Assembly: GCF_004310345.1 (NCBI RefSeq)
Contig: NZ_SISK01000010.1
Coordinates: forward strand, 48,200 to 112,199
Origin: Paracoccus subflavus
Lineage (GTDB): Bacteria > Pseudomonadota > Alphaproteobacteria > Rhodobacterales > Rhodobacteraceae
Direction: 5' to 3'
Length of the DNA: 64,000 nt
Shown piece by piece: positions 15,942-24,380 of the stretch; within the stretch, counting starts at the first letter, position 1, and every line of letters starts with the position of its first letter. The notes under the pieces are model-generated. The model ran no database searches. It was not told where the DNA came from and saw nothing but the letters and a program-made list of their open reading frames with translations. A program made the position numbers and the translations under genes.

Positions 15942-18602
15942 GTGAACATGCAAAGCCCGCGTCCCGCCGTCCGCACCACCTGCCCTTATTGCGGGGTCGG
16001 TTGCGGCATCCTGGCCACGCCCGACGGGGCAGGCGGCCTGACCGTGACCGGCGATCCTGAACATCCGGCCAATTTCGGTCGCCTATGCGTCAAAGGCAGC
16101 GCCTTGGGGGAAACGGTAGGGCTGAAGGGCCGGCTGCTGGCCCCCCGCATCGGCGGGCACGAGGCGACATGGGATCACGCTCTGGATCTGGTGGCGCGTC
16201 GGTTTTGTGACACCATCGCCGCCCATGGGCCGGACTCGGTGGCGATGTATGTTTCGGGCCAGTTGCTGACCGAGGATTATTATGCCGCCAACAAGCTGAT
16301 GAAGGGATTCATCGGCAGCGCGAACATCGACACGAATTCGCGGCTGTGCATGGCATCCAGCGTGGCGGGCCACAAGCGCGCCTTCGGATCGGACACCGTG
16401 CCCGGCCTTTACGAAGATCTGGAACAGGCCGATTGCGTGGTCCTGGTCGGATCGAACCTCGCCTGGTGCCACCCCGTGCTGTATCAACGTCTGGCGGCGG
16501 CCCGCGATGCGCGGGGCACCAGGGTCGTGGTCGTCGATCCCCGCCGCACCGCCACCTGCGACATCGCCGACCTGCACCTGCCGCTGGCGCCCGGATCGGA
16601 TGCCGTCCTTTTCAACCTGCTGCTGGCCGAAATCGAGCGGCGCGGCCTGGTATCCGAGAAGCCCGAGGGTCTGGACGAGGCGCTTGCCGCCGCCCGCGCC
16701 ACCCTGCCGGGCGCGACCGGCCTGCCGCACAGCGCCCTGCGCCAGTTCGTGGACCTGTGGTGCGACAGCGATCGGATCGTCACCGTCTATTCGCAAGGCG
16801 TCAACCAGTCCGACAGCGGCACCGACAAGGTGAACGCAATCCTGAACTGCCATCTGGCGACCGGCCGTATCGGCCGCCCCGGCATGGGGCCGTTCAGCGT
16901 TACCGGCCAGCCCAACGCCATGGGCGGGCGCGAGGTCGGCGGGATGGCCACCATGCTGGCCTGTCATCTGGATATCGAAAACCCCGTCCATCGGGGGGCC
17001 GTGCAGGATTTCTGGCAGGCGCCGCGCATGGCGGCAAAGCCGGGGCTGAAGGCCGTCGACATGTTCCGCGCCGTCGAGGACGGCCGGATCAAGGCGTTGT
17101 GGATCATCTGCACCAACCCCGCCGTGTCGATGCCCGAGGCGGATCGCGTCGCCCGCGCCCTTGCAGGCTGCGATTTCGTGGTGGTGTCGGACATGATCGC
17201 CCGGACCGACACCACGCGGCTGGCGCATGTGCTGCTGCCCGCGACGGGTTGGGGCGAAAAGGACGGCACCGTCACCAACTCCGAACGCCGTATCAGCCGC
17301 CAGCGCCGCGTCCTTGCGCCAGCCGGTCAGGCCCGCGACGACTGGCGCATTATCGCCGGCGTGGCCGCGCGCATGGGTTGGGGCGATGCCTTCGCCTGGG
17401 ACGGCCCGGCGCAGGTCTTTGCCGAACATGCGGCGCTGTCGGGGGTGGCGGGGGCGCTTGGCAGCGACTTCGACATCTCAGGCCGGGCCGGGATCACGGC
17501 AACGGACTACGATCTGCTGGAGCCGTTCCTGTGGCCGCAATCCGCCGCCCGCCAGGGCGGGCGCTTTTTTGGCGACGGGCGGTTCCATACCCCCTCGGGC
17601 AGGGCACGGATGGTCGCGGTGGCCCCACGCCCGCCACAGCCCACCAGCGACGGCCATCCGTTCCGCCTGAATACCGGCCGGGTGCGGGACCAGTGGCACA
17701 CCATGACCCGCACCGGTCTGGCGCCACGCCTGTCGCGCCATCTGGCCGAACCGTTTCTGGAACTGCATCCCGCCGATGCCGCGCGGCTGGGTCTGGCACC
17801 CGCGGCCCTTGCCGAGGTTTCAAATCCCCATGGCCGCGCCATCCTGCGGGTGCTGGTGACGGACCGGGTGGCGCCCGGCCATCCCTTTGCCCCGATCCAC
17901 TGGACCGACGAGACGGCCTCGTGCGGCCGCGTCGATGTGCTGGTGCCGGGGGCTGTCGATCCCCATTCGGGTCAGCCTGCGTTGAAATCGGCTACGGTCG
18001 CCATCCGGCCTTTCCCGGCGGACTGGTACGGCTTTGCGATCTCGACACGCCAGATCAGCCCCGACTGCGCTTACTGGGCGCGTGCCGTCCTGCCATCGGG
18101 TCAACAGGCCGAACTGGCCGGGCAGGGAGAGCCGCAGGACTGGTCCGAGACCGCTCGAACCTGGTTGGGCATGGCCGGAGAGCCGCTGGTTTTCCGCGAT
18201 CCGCGCCAAGGCCTGGTGCGGATGGCGTTTGTGCAGGAAGGACGCCTTCAGGCCGCACTGTTCGTGGCGCCGGGGCCCGTGGCGCTGTCGCGCGGCCATC
18301 TTGCCGCATCCCTTGGCGCCGACTGCGGGGGCGAGATTCTGGCCGGCCGGCCTGGTGCCGACCGGATGGACGCGGGGGCGGTGGTCTGCGCCTGTTTCGG
18401 CATCGGGGTGAACACGATCCGGCACGGCATCGCCACGCAGAACCTGATGACGGTCGAGGCCATCGGCCGGGCGCTTGGGGCGGGAACGAATTGCGGATCG
18501 TGCAAGCCTGAACTGAAGGGCCTGCTTTGCGCCGTCGCAGGACAGCCACAGCCGGATGATCCCTCATCCGGGAAACGCGCACTCATGGAATCGCGCGGAT
18601 AG
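15942..18602 (+). CDS. nasC: Assimilatory nitrate reductase, molybdopterin catalytic subunit
   Basis: 886 residues from GTG 15942 (AGGA nine bases upstream); ATG 15948 is an alternative. Reduces nitrate to nitrite in the cytoplasm. N-terminal [4Fe-4S] motif CPYCGVGC with a fourth Cys in GRLCVKG, then the bis-MGD domains (NSRLCMASSVAGHKRAFGSD, the dinucleotide-binding C-terminal domain after about 640). A C-terminal BFD-like [2Fe-2S] domain (VVCACFGIGVNTIRHG and NCGSCK) is near 810-865, as in NasA/NasC enzymes that take electrons from a ferredoxin-like partner. Last gene of the operon; a convergent gene and shared hairpin follow. Confidence 0.92.
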   Translation: MNMQSPRPAVRTTCPYCGVGCGILATPDGAGGLTVTGDPEHPANFGRLCVKGSALGETVGLKGRLLAPRIGGHEATWDHALDLVARRFCDTIAAHGPDSVAMYVSGQLLTEDYYAANKLMKGFIGSANIDTNSRLCMASSVAGHKRAFGSDTVPGLYEDLEQADCVVLVGSNLAWCHPVLYQRLAAARDARGTRVVVVDPRRTATCDIADLHLPLAPGSDAVLFNLLLAEIERRGLVSEKPEGLDEALAAARATLPGATGLPHSALRQFVDLWCDSDRIVTVYSQGVNQSDSGTDKVNAILNCHLATGRIGRPGMGPFSVTGQPNAMGGREVGGMATMLACHLDIENPVHRGAVQDFWQAPRMAAKPGLKAVDMFRAVEDGRIKALWIICTNPAVSMPEADRVARALAGCDFVVVSDMIARTDTTRLAHVLLPATGWGEKDGTVTNSERRISRQRRVLAPAGQARDDWRIIAGVAARMGWGDAFAWDGPAQVFAEHAALSGVAGALGSDFDISGRAGITATDYDLLEPFLWPQSAARQGGRFFGDGRFHTPSGRARMVAVAPRPPQPTSDGHPFRLNTGRVRDQWHTMTRTGLAPRLSRHLAEPFLELHPADAARLGLAPAALAEVSNPHGRAILRVLVTDRVAPGHPFAPIHWTDETASCGRVDVLVPGAVDPHSGQPALKSATVAIRPFPADWYGFAISTRQISPDCAYWARAVLPSGQQAELAGQGEPQDWSETARTWLGMAGEPLVFRDPRQGLVRMAFVQEGRLQAALFVAPGPVALSRGHLAASLGADCGGEILAGRPGADRMDAGAVVCACFGIGVNTIRHGIATQNLMTVEAIGRALGAGTNCGSCKPELKGLLCAVAGQPQPDDPSSGKRALMESRG

Positions 18603-18637
18603 GATTGCGGGCTGCGAAAACGGACGCCTGACGGCAA

Positions 18638-18667
18638 GGCAGCATCCGCAGCGGGGCGGATGCTGCC
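18638..18667. terminator. Bidirectional terminator between nasC and the DUF2076 gene
   Basis: Perfect 12-bp stem GGCAGCATCCGC/GCGGATGCTGCC with a 6-base loop, between two convergent genes. The T tracts on both sides are short, so it may depend on Rho or act mainly as an RNA end. Confidence 0.65.
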
Positions 18668-18673
18668 GTTTCC

Positions 18674-19246
18674 TCATTCCTCGCCGCCGCCATCGTCGAA
18701 GCCGCCGTCGTCATAGGCTGCCTCGTCGGCCATGGGTTCGTCGGCCAGGGGTTCGGCCGCAGCGGCGTCGCCGGCAAACATGCCGCCAATTGCGTTGCCC
18801 AGCAGGACACCGCCGGCGACGCCCATCGCGGTCTGGGCCGCGCCGGCCAGGAAGCCGCCTCCGGCCGGGCGCCCACTGCTCCACGGACCCGCGCCTTGCG
18901 CAGTGGCACCACGGCCCTGCGGGGCCTGGCCATGGGGCGCGGACTGTGGACGATAAGGCGTCCCAGGCCGCGCGGCCTGGGACGCGTTGCCCCCGAACAG
19001 CCGCCCGAACATTCCGCCCCCCTGCTGGGGCTGGTTCTGCAGATGGTCGATCTGCTGCTGCGCGGCGTTCAAGGCCTGTTCCTGCATGATGACGGTCTGG
19101 GCCAGATAATAGGCCGCACCGGGATTGCGTGCCATCTGATCCGCGATCAGGCGCTCGGCCTCGGGGTCGCGATGGGGCTGGGCGGCGGCCGCCTGATCCA
19201 GTTTGCTGAACAGCCCCTCGATGGCCTGCCGGTCGTTGTGGTCCAT
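18674..19246 (-). CDS. DUF2076 domain protein
   Basis: 190 residues, start 19246 with AGGAAAGGA upstream. The N-terminal half is helical and charged (residues 1-70, AIEGLFSKLDQAA, ending in a Gln-rich stretch). A Gly/Ala-rich hydrophobic segment near 125-160 (GVAGGVLLGNAIGGMF) follows, and the tail is very acidic with Asp-Asp-Gly-Gly repeats. This is the usual build of DUF2076 proteins, described as periplasmic or envelope-associated and of unknown function. Monocistronic and convergent with nasC; nothing links it to nitrate use. Confidence 0.75.
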   Translation of the reverse strand: MDHNDRQAIEGLFSKLDQAAAAQPHRDPEAERLIADQMARNPGAAYYLAQTVIMQEQALNAAQQQIDHLQNQPQQGGGMFGRLFGGNASQAARPGTPYRPQSAPHGQAPQGRGATAQGAGPWSSGRPAGGGFLAGAAQTAMGVAGGVLLGNAIGGMFAGDAAAAEPLADEPMADEAAYDDGGFDDGGGEE

Positions 19247-19584
19247 GGTTGTCCTTTCCTCCTGCGATCGCCTGCGCCAAGCCTCAAGGTTCGACGCAAG
19301 GGATCATGCGGATGGACAACGCGCCCGCGAGGGCCGGTTGCAGTCAAATCTCGACATCGTGATGTGTAGCCGGGAGGCGGCGCAGGTCATCCCACAAAAT
19401 GCGGATCGTCCTTTCGATGCAACGATCCGGCCGGTTCCGGCGGTGGTTCCGCCGGGAACCGCAGGCGCGATGTCGTTTCGGCGTTGGCGATGATCCCCGC
19501 GACCCCGCCGCCCCTGGCGATGCCGGTGGCGGGAACCCACCGGGGTGGCACATATCCCGCCGCCCGCAATCGCCTGCCGGGCCT
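19247..19584. other. Intergenic region with two strong hairpins
   Basis: 338 bp without a gene. It holds the DUF2076 promoter (right of 19247) and two hairpins: 19403-19409 with 19422-19428 (GGATCGT/ACGATCC), and 19432-19461 (12-bp stem with one bulged base). The second probably ends the leftward SDR/aldehyde dehydrogenase operon, though it lacks a T tract. Confidence 0.5.
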
Positions 19585-21012
19585 TCAGCCCGGCTCGGCC
19601 ACCTTGACCGTCACGGTCTTGACGTGACCATAGTGATGCAGCGCCTCGATGCCCTTTTCGCGGCCATAGCCGCTGTGCTTGTGGCCGCCGAACGGCGTCT
19701 GGACCGACATGGTGTTCCAGACATTGACGAAGATCTGCCCGGCCTCGATCCGGTCGGCCACCCGCAGCGCGCGGCTGATGTCGCGGGTCCACAGCGTGCC
19801 GATCAGGCCATAGTCGCTGTCGTTGGCAATGGCGATCGCCTCGGCCTCGGTGTCGAAGGGGATGACCACGCCGACCGGGCCGAAGATTTCCTGCCGGGCA
19901 ATGCGCATGTCGTTCGACACGTCGGCATAGAGCGTCGGAGCGATGAAATGGCCGTCGGGATGCCCTTCGACCCGGGCCACGCAGCCTCCGGCGACAAGGC
20001 GTGCGCCATCCTCGCGCGCGACGTCGAAAAAGCCCTGGACGCGGCGGAATTGCGGCGCGGTGATGATCGGACCCAGGCTTTCGCCCGGCACCAGGGCTTC
20101 GACCGCGGCCCGTGCGGCGTCCAGAAACCGGTCATAGATGCCGCGCTGCACCAGAATCCGCGTGCCCGCCGAACAGACCTGCCCCGCATTCAGCGTGAAG
20201 CCCTTGACCGATTCGCGCGCCGCCAGATCCAGATCGGCGTCGTCGAACACGATGTTGGCCGATTTCCCGCCCAGTTCCAGCGTCAGGGGGATGATGCGTT
20301 CCGCCGCGATGCGGCCGATGGCCTGACCCACGCCGACCGACCCGGTAAAGGCCACCTTGCGCACGCCGGGATGACGCACGATCGCCTCGCCTACGGTGGC
20401 GCCGGTGCCCAGAACCACGTTGATCACGCCGTCGGGCAGGCCGGCCTCGGAGGCCAGTTCGGCCATGGCGATGGTCGTCTGCGATGTCACCTCGGAAGGC
20501 TTGGCCACGACCACGTTGCCTGCGGTCAGCGCCGGCGCGATGGCGCGGGCGGCCTGGTTCAGCGGCAGGTTCCAGGGTGTGATGACGCCCACGACGCCAA
20601 AGGGCTCGCGCCGGGTAAAGACATGCTGGTCCGGCGCCACGTCCAGCACATCGCCCGCCGGCAGATAGACAAGGCTGCCATAGAATTCGAAATAGGCGGC
20701 GCTGCCCTCGATTTCGGCCAGGGCAGTCGCCATGGGCTTGCCGGTATCGGCCCGTTCCAGCGCGGCCAGATGGTCGCGGTTGGCGCGCAGCGCGGCGGCG
20801 ATGGCCATCATCACCCGCCCGCGTTCGGCCGCCGGATAGCGTCGCCAGTCGTCGGCGGCGGCCTGCGCCGCCGCGACCGCGCGATCCACATCCGCCGCCG
20901 TTCCCGCAGCCACATGGCCCGCCACCCGTCCCGATGAGGGATTCACGGCCTCGATATAGTCGTTGGACGAGGGAACGGACCTGCCGCCGATCCAGTGATC
21001 CAGCCGATACAT
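19585..21012 (-). CDS. NAD(P)-dependent aldehyde dehydrogenase
   Basis: 475 residues from ATG 21012, chosen for its GGAGG eight bases upstream; an ATG at 21027 also exists and overlaps the SDR stop. Oxidises an aldehyde to the acid. Catalytic Glu246 (LTLELGGKS) and Cys280 (NAGQVCSAGTRIL) are in place, as are GVITPWNLP and FTGSVGVGQ for cofactor binding. It belongs to the betaine/phenylacetaldehyde-type branch and differs from the aldA protein of this window. Its only operon partners are an SDR and a LysR regulator, which suggests successive alcohol and aldehyde oxidation of one substrate. Confidence 0.88.
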   Translation of the reverse strand: MYRLDHWIGGRSVPSSNDYIEAVNPSSGRVAGHVAAGTAADVDRAVAAAQAAADDWRRYPAAERGRVMMAIAAALRANRDHLAALERADTGKPMATALAEIEGSAAYFEFYGSLVYLPAGDVLDVAPDQHVFTRREPFGVVGVITPWNLPLNQAARAIAPALTAGNVVVAKPSEVTSQTTIAMAELASEAGLPDGVINVVLGTGATVGEAIVRHPGVRKVAFTGSVGVGQAIGRIAAERIIPLTLELGGKSANIVFDDADLDLAARESVKGFTLNAGQVCSAGTRILVQRGIYDRFLDAARAAVEALVPGESLGPIITAPQFRRVQGFFDVAREDGARLVAGGCVARVEGHPDGHFIAPTLYADVSNDMRIARQEIFGPVGVVIPFDTEAEAIAIANDSDYGLIGTLWTRDISRALRVADRIEAGQIFVNVWNTMSVQTPFGGHKHSGYGREKGIEALHHYGHVKTVTVKVAEPG

Positions 21013-21026
21013 GCCTGCATCCTCCA

Positions 21027-21824
21027 TCAGCGCACCTTCAGCGTGATGCCGCCATCCAGAACCAGCTCGATCCCGGTGATGAAACGCGATTCATCCGACG
21101 CCAGGAACACCGCCGCATGGGCCACGTCCCATCCGTCGCCCATATGGCCCAGCGGCACAAGCGCGTCGCGTGCCGCCACCATCGCCTCGGTCGAGCCATA
21201 GACCCCGGTCACGTTGCCCTTGTGGATCAGCGGCGTGTTCATCAGTCCCGGCAGGATGGTGTTGCAGCGGATGCCCTTGGGGGCATAGTTCAGCGCGATG
21301 TCGCGGGTAAAGGCGTTCACCGCGCCCTTCGAGGCCGAATAGCTGATGCAGCTATAGCCGAGGCTGTGGGTCGAGGCGATCGAACTGATGTTGATGATCG
21401 AGCCCTTGCCCTGCGCGGTCATGATCGGCAGCACCTCGCGGCAGGTCAGATACAGGCTCTTGACGTTGATCGCCATCAGCCTGTCCCATTGCTCTTCGGT
21501 CAGGTCTTCGGGACCGCCCGGGTCGATGATGCCGACGTTGTTGTGCAGCACGTCGATGCGGCCAAAGGCCTCCATCGCGCGGGCGACGCTGGCCTTGACC
21601 GCATCGGCTTGTGATACGTCGCACACATCGGCCTCGACCGTGCCGCCTTCGCTGCGGATGATCTCGGCGGTTTCCTCGGCGGCCTCGCGGTTGATGTCCA
21701 ACGCAAAGACGCGGGCACCTTCACGCGCGAACTGCACGGCGGCGGCCTTGCCGTTGCCCCAGCCCGGCCCGACCGAGCCGGCCCCGGTCACGAAGACCAC
21801 CTTGTCCTTCAAACGATCGCCCAT
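21027..21824 (-). CDS. Short-chain dehydrogenase/reductase
   Basis: 265 residues from ATG 21824 (GGAGG six bases upstream, better than ATG 21830). Classical SDR: cofactor loop VTGAGSVGPGWGNGKA, which is longer than the usual TGxxxGIG, then HNNVG, a catalytic Ser in NISSIAS and Tyr-xxx-Lys in SYSASKG. It probably oxidises a secondary or primary alcohol with NAD(P). The stop overlaps the aldehyde dehydrogenase region by design (TGATG), so the pair is co-translated. Substrate unknown. Confidence 0.85.
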   Translation of the reverse strand: MGDRLKDKVVFVTGAGSVGPGWGNGKAAAVQFAREGARVFALDINREAAEETAEIIRSEGGTVEADVCDVSQADAVKASVARAMEAFGRIDVLHNNVGIIDPGGPEDLTEEQWDRLMAINVKSLYLTCREVLPIMTAQGKGSIINISSIASTHSLGYSCISYSASKGAVNAFTRDIALNYAPKGIRCNTILPGLMNTPLIHKGNVTGVYGSTEAMVAARDALVPLGHMGDGWDVAHAAVFLASDESRFITGIELVLDGGITLKVR

Positions 21825-21910
21825 GCGCATCCTCCCGTTAGGGGGCCAATCTGGGGCGGGTCGGGGGCCGGGGGGAAATATCTTTCCGGTCTTGTGATTA
21901 GAGGCAGGGG

Positions 21911-22858
21911 CTATAGCGGCGCCCCGGCGACGGACTGCGCCTTCCAGATACCGCGGCGCACCAGATCGCCGATCACGTCGATGGTGATGCGCTCGGCCTC
22001 GGCACTGGCGCGGCTCATGGGTTTGGCCGGATTGCGCACCAGATAGACGGGGCGCGCCATGCGGGGGGCCGTAATGGGCGCCATCACCAGTTCGCCCCGC
22101 TCGACAAAGTCGATGGCGGCGGCCGGGGCCAGGATCGTATAGCCGCTGCCCCGCGACACCATGGTCTTGATCTGGGGCAGGGCGTCCATCTCGGTCGCGA
22201 CGGTCAGGGTGATGCCCTGGCTGCGCGTATAGCGGTCGATCATGGTGCGCAATCCGTGATGGCGGGACGGCAGGACCATCTCGACCGGGGCGAGATCGGC
22301 CAGGCGGACGGGGCTGCCGGGTGGGCTGGCAAAGGGCCAGGCGTCCGGGGCGGCAAAGAAATACAGCTCTTCGGTCATCAGCAGGGTATGGGTCAGGTGC
22401 CGCACCGCGCTGATGTCGTAAAGGATGCCCAGGTCGATCGACTGATCCTCGAGCCAGGTCTGGATGAAGCCGCTCATCGCCTCGACCGCGCGCAGGCGGA
22501 CCTTGGGCAGTTCGATCCGCACGGTTTCGGCCAGGGGGACCGACAGGACCATCGACACCGAACTGGGCAGGCCGAAGCTGACCTCGCCCACGGCGTCGCC
22601 GCCGGACTGGCGCACGGCGTCGATGGCGGTTTCCATCGCGCGGGCGATCTGCTGGGCATGGGACAGAAGCAGTTGGCCCGATTGCGTCAGCGACACCCCC
22701 CGGGGCGAGCGTTCCAGAAGCTGCACGCCCAGCTCGCGCTCGAGCGAGATGACGTGCTGGGACAGCGACGGCTGGGCAACCGACACGCGTTGCGCGGCGG
22801 CAGACAGCGATCCTTCCTCGGCAATGGCGATGAAATAGCGGAGCTGCTTGATGTCCAT
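21911..22858 (-). CDS. LysR-type transcriptional regulator
   Basis: 315 residues from ATG 22858 (DIKQLRYFIAIAEEGSLSAAAQRVSVAQPSLSQH is the typical winged helix); a longer frame to 22918 would run through the operator. A periplasmic-binding-like effector domain follows. It is 86 bp upstream of the SDR/aldehyde dehydrogenase pair on the same strand and divergent from a glutathione transferase gene. The gap between them holds a clear dyad (22874-22916), so it probably regulates both directions. It resembles the CbbR/CatR/NAC-like group only in general terms; the inducer is not predictable. Confidence 0.88.
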   Translation of the reverse strand: MDIKQLRYFIAIAEEGSLSAAAQRVSVAQPSLSQHVISLERELGVQLLERSPRGVSLTQSGQLLLSHAQQIARAMETAIDAVRQSGGDAVGEVSFGLPSSVSMVLSVPLAETVRIELPKVRLRAVEAMSGFIQTWLEDQSIDLGILYDISAVRHLTHTLLMTEELYFFAAPDAWPFASPPGSPVRLADLAPVEMVLPSRHHGLRTMIDRYTRSQGITLTVATEMDALPQIKTMVSRGSGYTILAPAAAIDFVERGELVMAPITAPRMARPVYLVRNPAKPMSRASAEAERITIDVIGDLVRRGIWKAQSVAGAPL

Positions 22859-22873
22859 CCCGGCCCCCGCCGC

Positions 22874-22916
22874 GTCAGAGGTTTTCCCTATCGGACCCCC
22901 AGAAAAACGCTCTGAC
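22874..22916. promoter_or_regulatory. LysR-type dyad operator
   Basis: GTCAGAG (22874-22880) and CTCTGAC (22910-22916) form a perfect inverted repeat. The symmetry continues inward as TTTTC and GAAAA after a two-base gap on each side. It lies between the divergent lysR and GST genes, 16 bp from the lysR start. Confidence 0.6.
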
Positions 22917-22978
22917 AAGGGGCAGCCTGCTGCTGCTAGGCTTTTCGGATATCATCGCAGTTCGGGGAGAAACGCAAG

Positions 22979-23926
22979 ATGACGATGCCGATCCTGCATC
23001 ACTACGACCTGTCGCCGTTTTCCGAAAAGATTCGTCTGGCGATGGGGTTGAAGGATCTGGACTGGGGATCGGTCAAGGTGGAGGCGGTGCCGCCGCGCCC
23101 GGCGTTGAACGCGCTGACGGGCGGTTATCGCCGGGTGCCGGTGCTTCAGATCGGGGCCGACATCTTTTGCGACACCGCGGTCATCTTCGACGTGCTTGAA
23201 CGGTTGCGGCCCGAGCCCACGCTGTATCCGCAAGGGGCCGGGCTGGCCAAGGGCCTGTCCCTGTGGTGGGACCGCGCGACCTGGATCCCCGCCATCGGCG
23301 TGCTGGTCGATCATATCGGAGAGCATCTGCCCCAAGCCTTTCTGGACGACCGACGCGAACACTATCTGGGCATCGACATCTCGAAGCCCGCCATGGCGCC
23401 GATGCTGGCGGCCCATGTCCAGCAGATGACCGCCATGGCCGACTGGCTGGATTCGATGCTGGGGCAGGGGCATGACTTCCTGACCGGCGACCGGGTCAGC
23501 GCCGCCGACCTGACCTGCCACCATTCGCTGTGGCTTCTGCGCGCCAATGCGGGGGCCGAGGTGATCGACGCGCAACTGCGGCTGTCGCCGCGCGTGACCG
23601 GCTGGATGGGCCGCGTGGCCGCCCTGGGCCACGGCCGCCCGACCCCGATAACCCCCGATGAGGCCCTGGCCGCGGCCCGCGATGCCCGTCCCGACCCCGC
23701 GCTGCTGCCGACGGGCGACGATCCCAGCGGCCTGACGATCGGCGATCTCGTTTCGGTCACGCCCGACGACAACGCCCGCGTTCCGGTGACCGGCCGCCTG
23801 GCTGGTGCCGACGCGCAAGAGATCGTTCTGGCAGTTGCCGGCGAGACGGGCGATCTGCATGTGCATTTCCCCCGCGCGGGCTTTCAGGCCCTGCCCGCCC
23901 GCGACCAGGGCCGCGATGCCGCCTGA
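22979..23926 (+). CDS. Glutathione S-transferase family protein with C-terminal extension
   Basis: 315 residues. N-terminal thioredoxin-fold GST domain (residues 1-80, HHYDLSPFSEKIRLAMG, VPVLQIG, cis-Pro region), helical C-terminal domain to about 220, then an extra beta-rich segment of about 90 residues (SGLTIGDLVSVTPDDN to HVHFPRAGF) not found in standard GSTs. Such proteins conjugate glutathione or isomerise/dehalogenate small acids. Start ATG 22979 has GGGGAGA upstream. Divergent from lysR and followed 24 bp later by a SnoaL-like gene. Confidence 0.82.
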   Translation: MTMPILHHYDLSPFSEKIRLAMGLKDLDWGSVKVEAVPPRPALNALTGGYRRVPVLQIGADIFCDTAVIFDVLERLRPEPTLYPQGAGLAKGLSLWWDRATWIPAIGVLVDHIGEHLPQAFLDDRREHYLGIDISKPAMAPMLAAHVQQMTAMADWLDSMLGQGHDFLTGDRVSAADLTCHHSLWLLRANAGAEVIDAQLRLSPRVTGWMGRVAALGHGRPTPITPDEALAAARDARPDPALLPTGDDPSGLTIGDLVSVTPDDNARVPVTGRLAGADAQEIVLAVAGETGDLHVHFPRAGFQALPARDQGRDAA

Positions 23927-23950
23927 CCTTATCATCCGACAGGACATTCC

Positions 23951-24361
23951 ATGAGCATCGAAACCAACAAGCAACTGGCACAGGATTACTTCAAGGCCTT
24001 CGCCACCAAGGACGAGGCCTGGCTGCGCGCCCATGTCAGCCCCGGCTATGTCCGCCGCGACACGACATTGCCCTTCGAGGTCAAGGGCCCCGAGGGTGTC
24101 CTGCAACTGGGAGACGTTCTGCTGGGGGCGTTCTCGGACATTGCGCTGGACATCAGGGATGTCGTGGCCGAGGGGGACAAGGTCCTGATCCGGCTTGACT
24201 TCAGCGGCACGCACAGTGGTCCTTTCGGGGACCATCAGGCGACCGGCAAAAGGTTCTCGGTGATGGTGCTGGACCTGTTCCGGTTCGCGGACGGCCAGAT
24301 CGCCGAACAGTGGCCCGCCATCGACAATCTGGGCCTGCAACGGCAGATCGGCATGATCTGA
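23951..24361 (+). CDS. SnoaL-like / NTF2-fold protein
   Basis: 136 residues of the SnoaL polyketide-cyclase-like superfamily: start helix NKQLAQDYFKAFATKDEAWLR, then strands with RLDFSGTHSGPFGDHQATGKRFSV and a C-terminal DGQIAEQWPAIDNLGLQRQIG, the usual ester-cyclase signature. These proteins can be isomerases, hydrolases or simple binding proteins. Co-directional with the preceding GST gene and convergent with the fumarase gene 20 bp away. Function unknown. Confidence 0.78.
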   Translation: MSIETNKQLAQDYFKAFATKDEAWLRAHVSPGYVRRDTTLPFEVKGPEGVLQLGDVLLGAFSDIALDIRDVVAEGDKVLIRLDFSGTHSGPFGDHQATGKRFSVMVLDLFRFADGQIAEQWPAIDNLGLQRQIGMI

Positions 24362-24380
24362 CGGACCGCATGCGGCGCGA

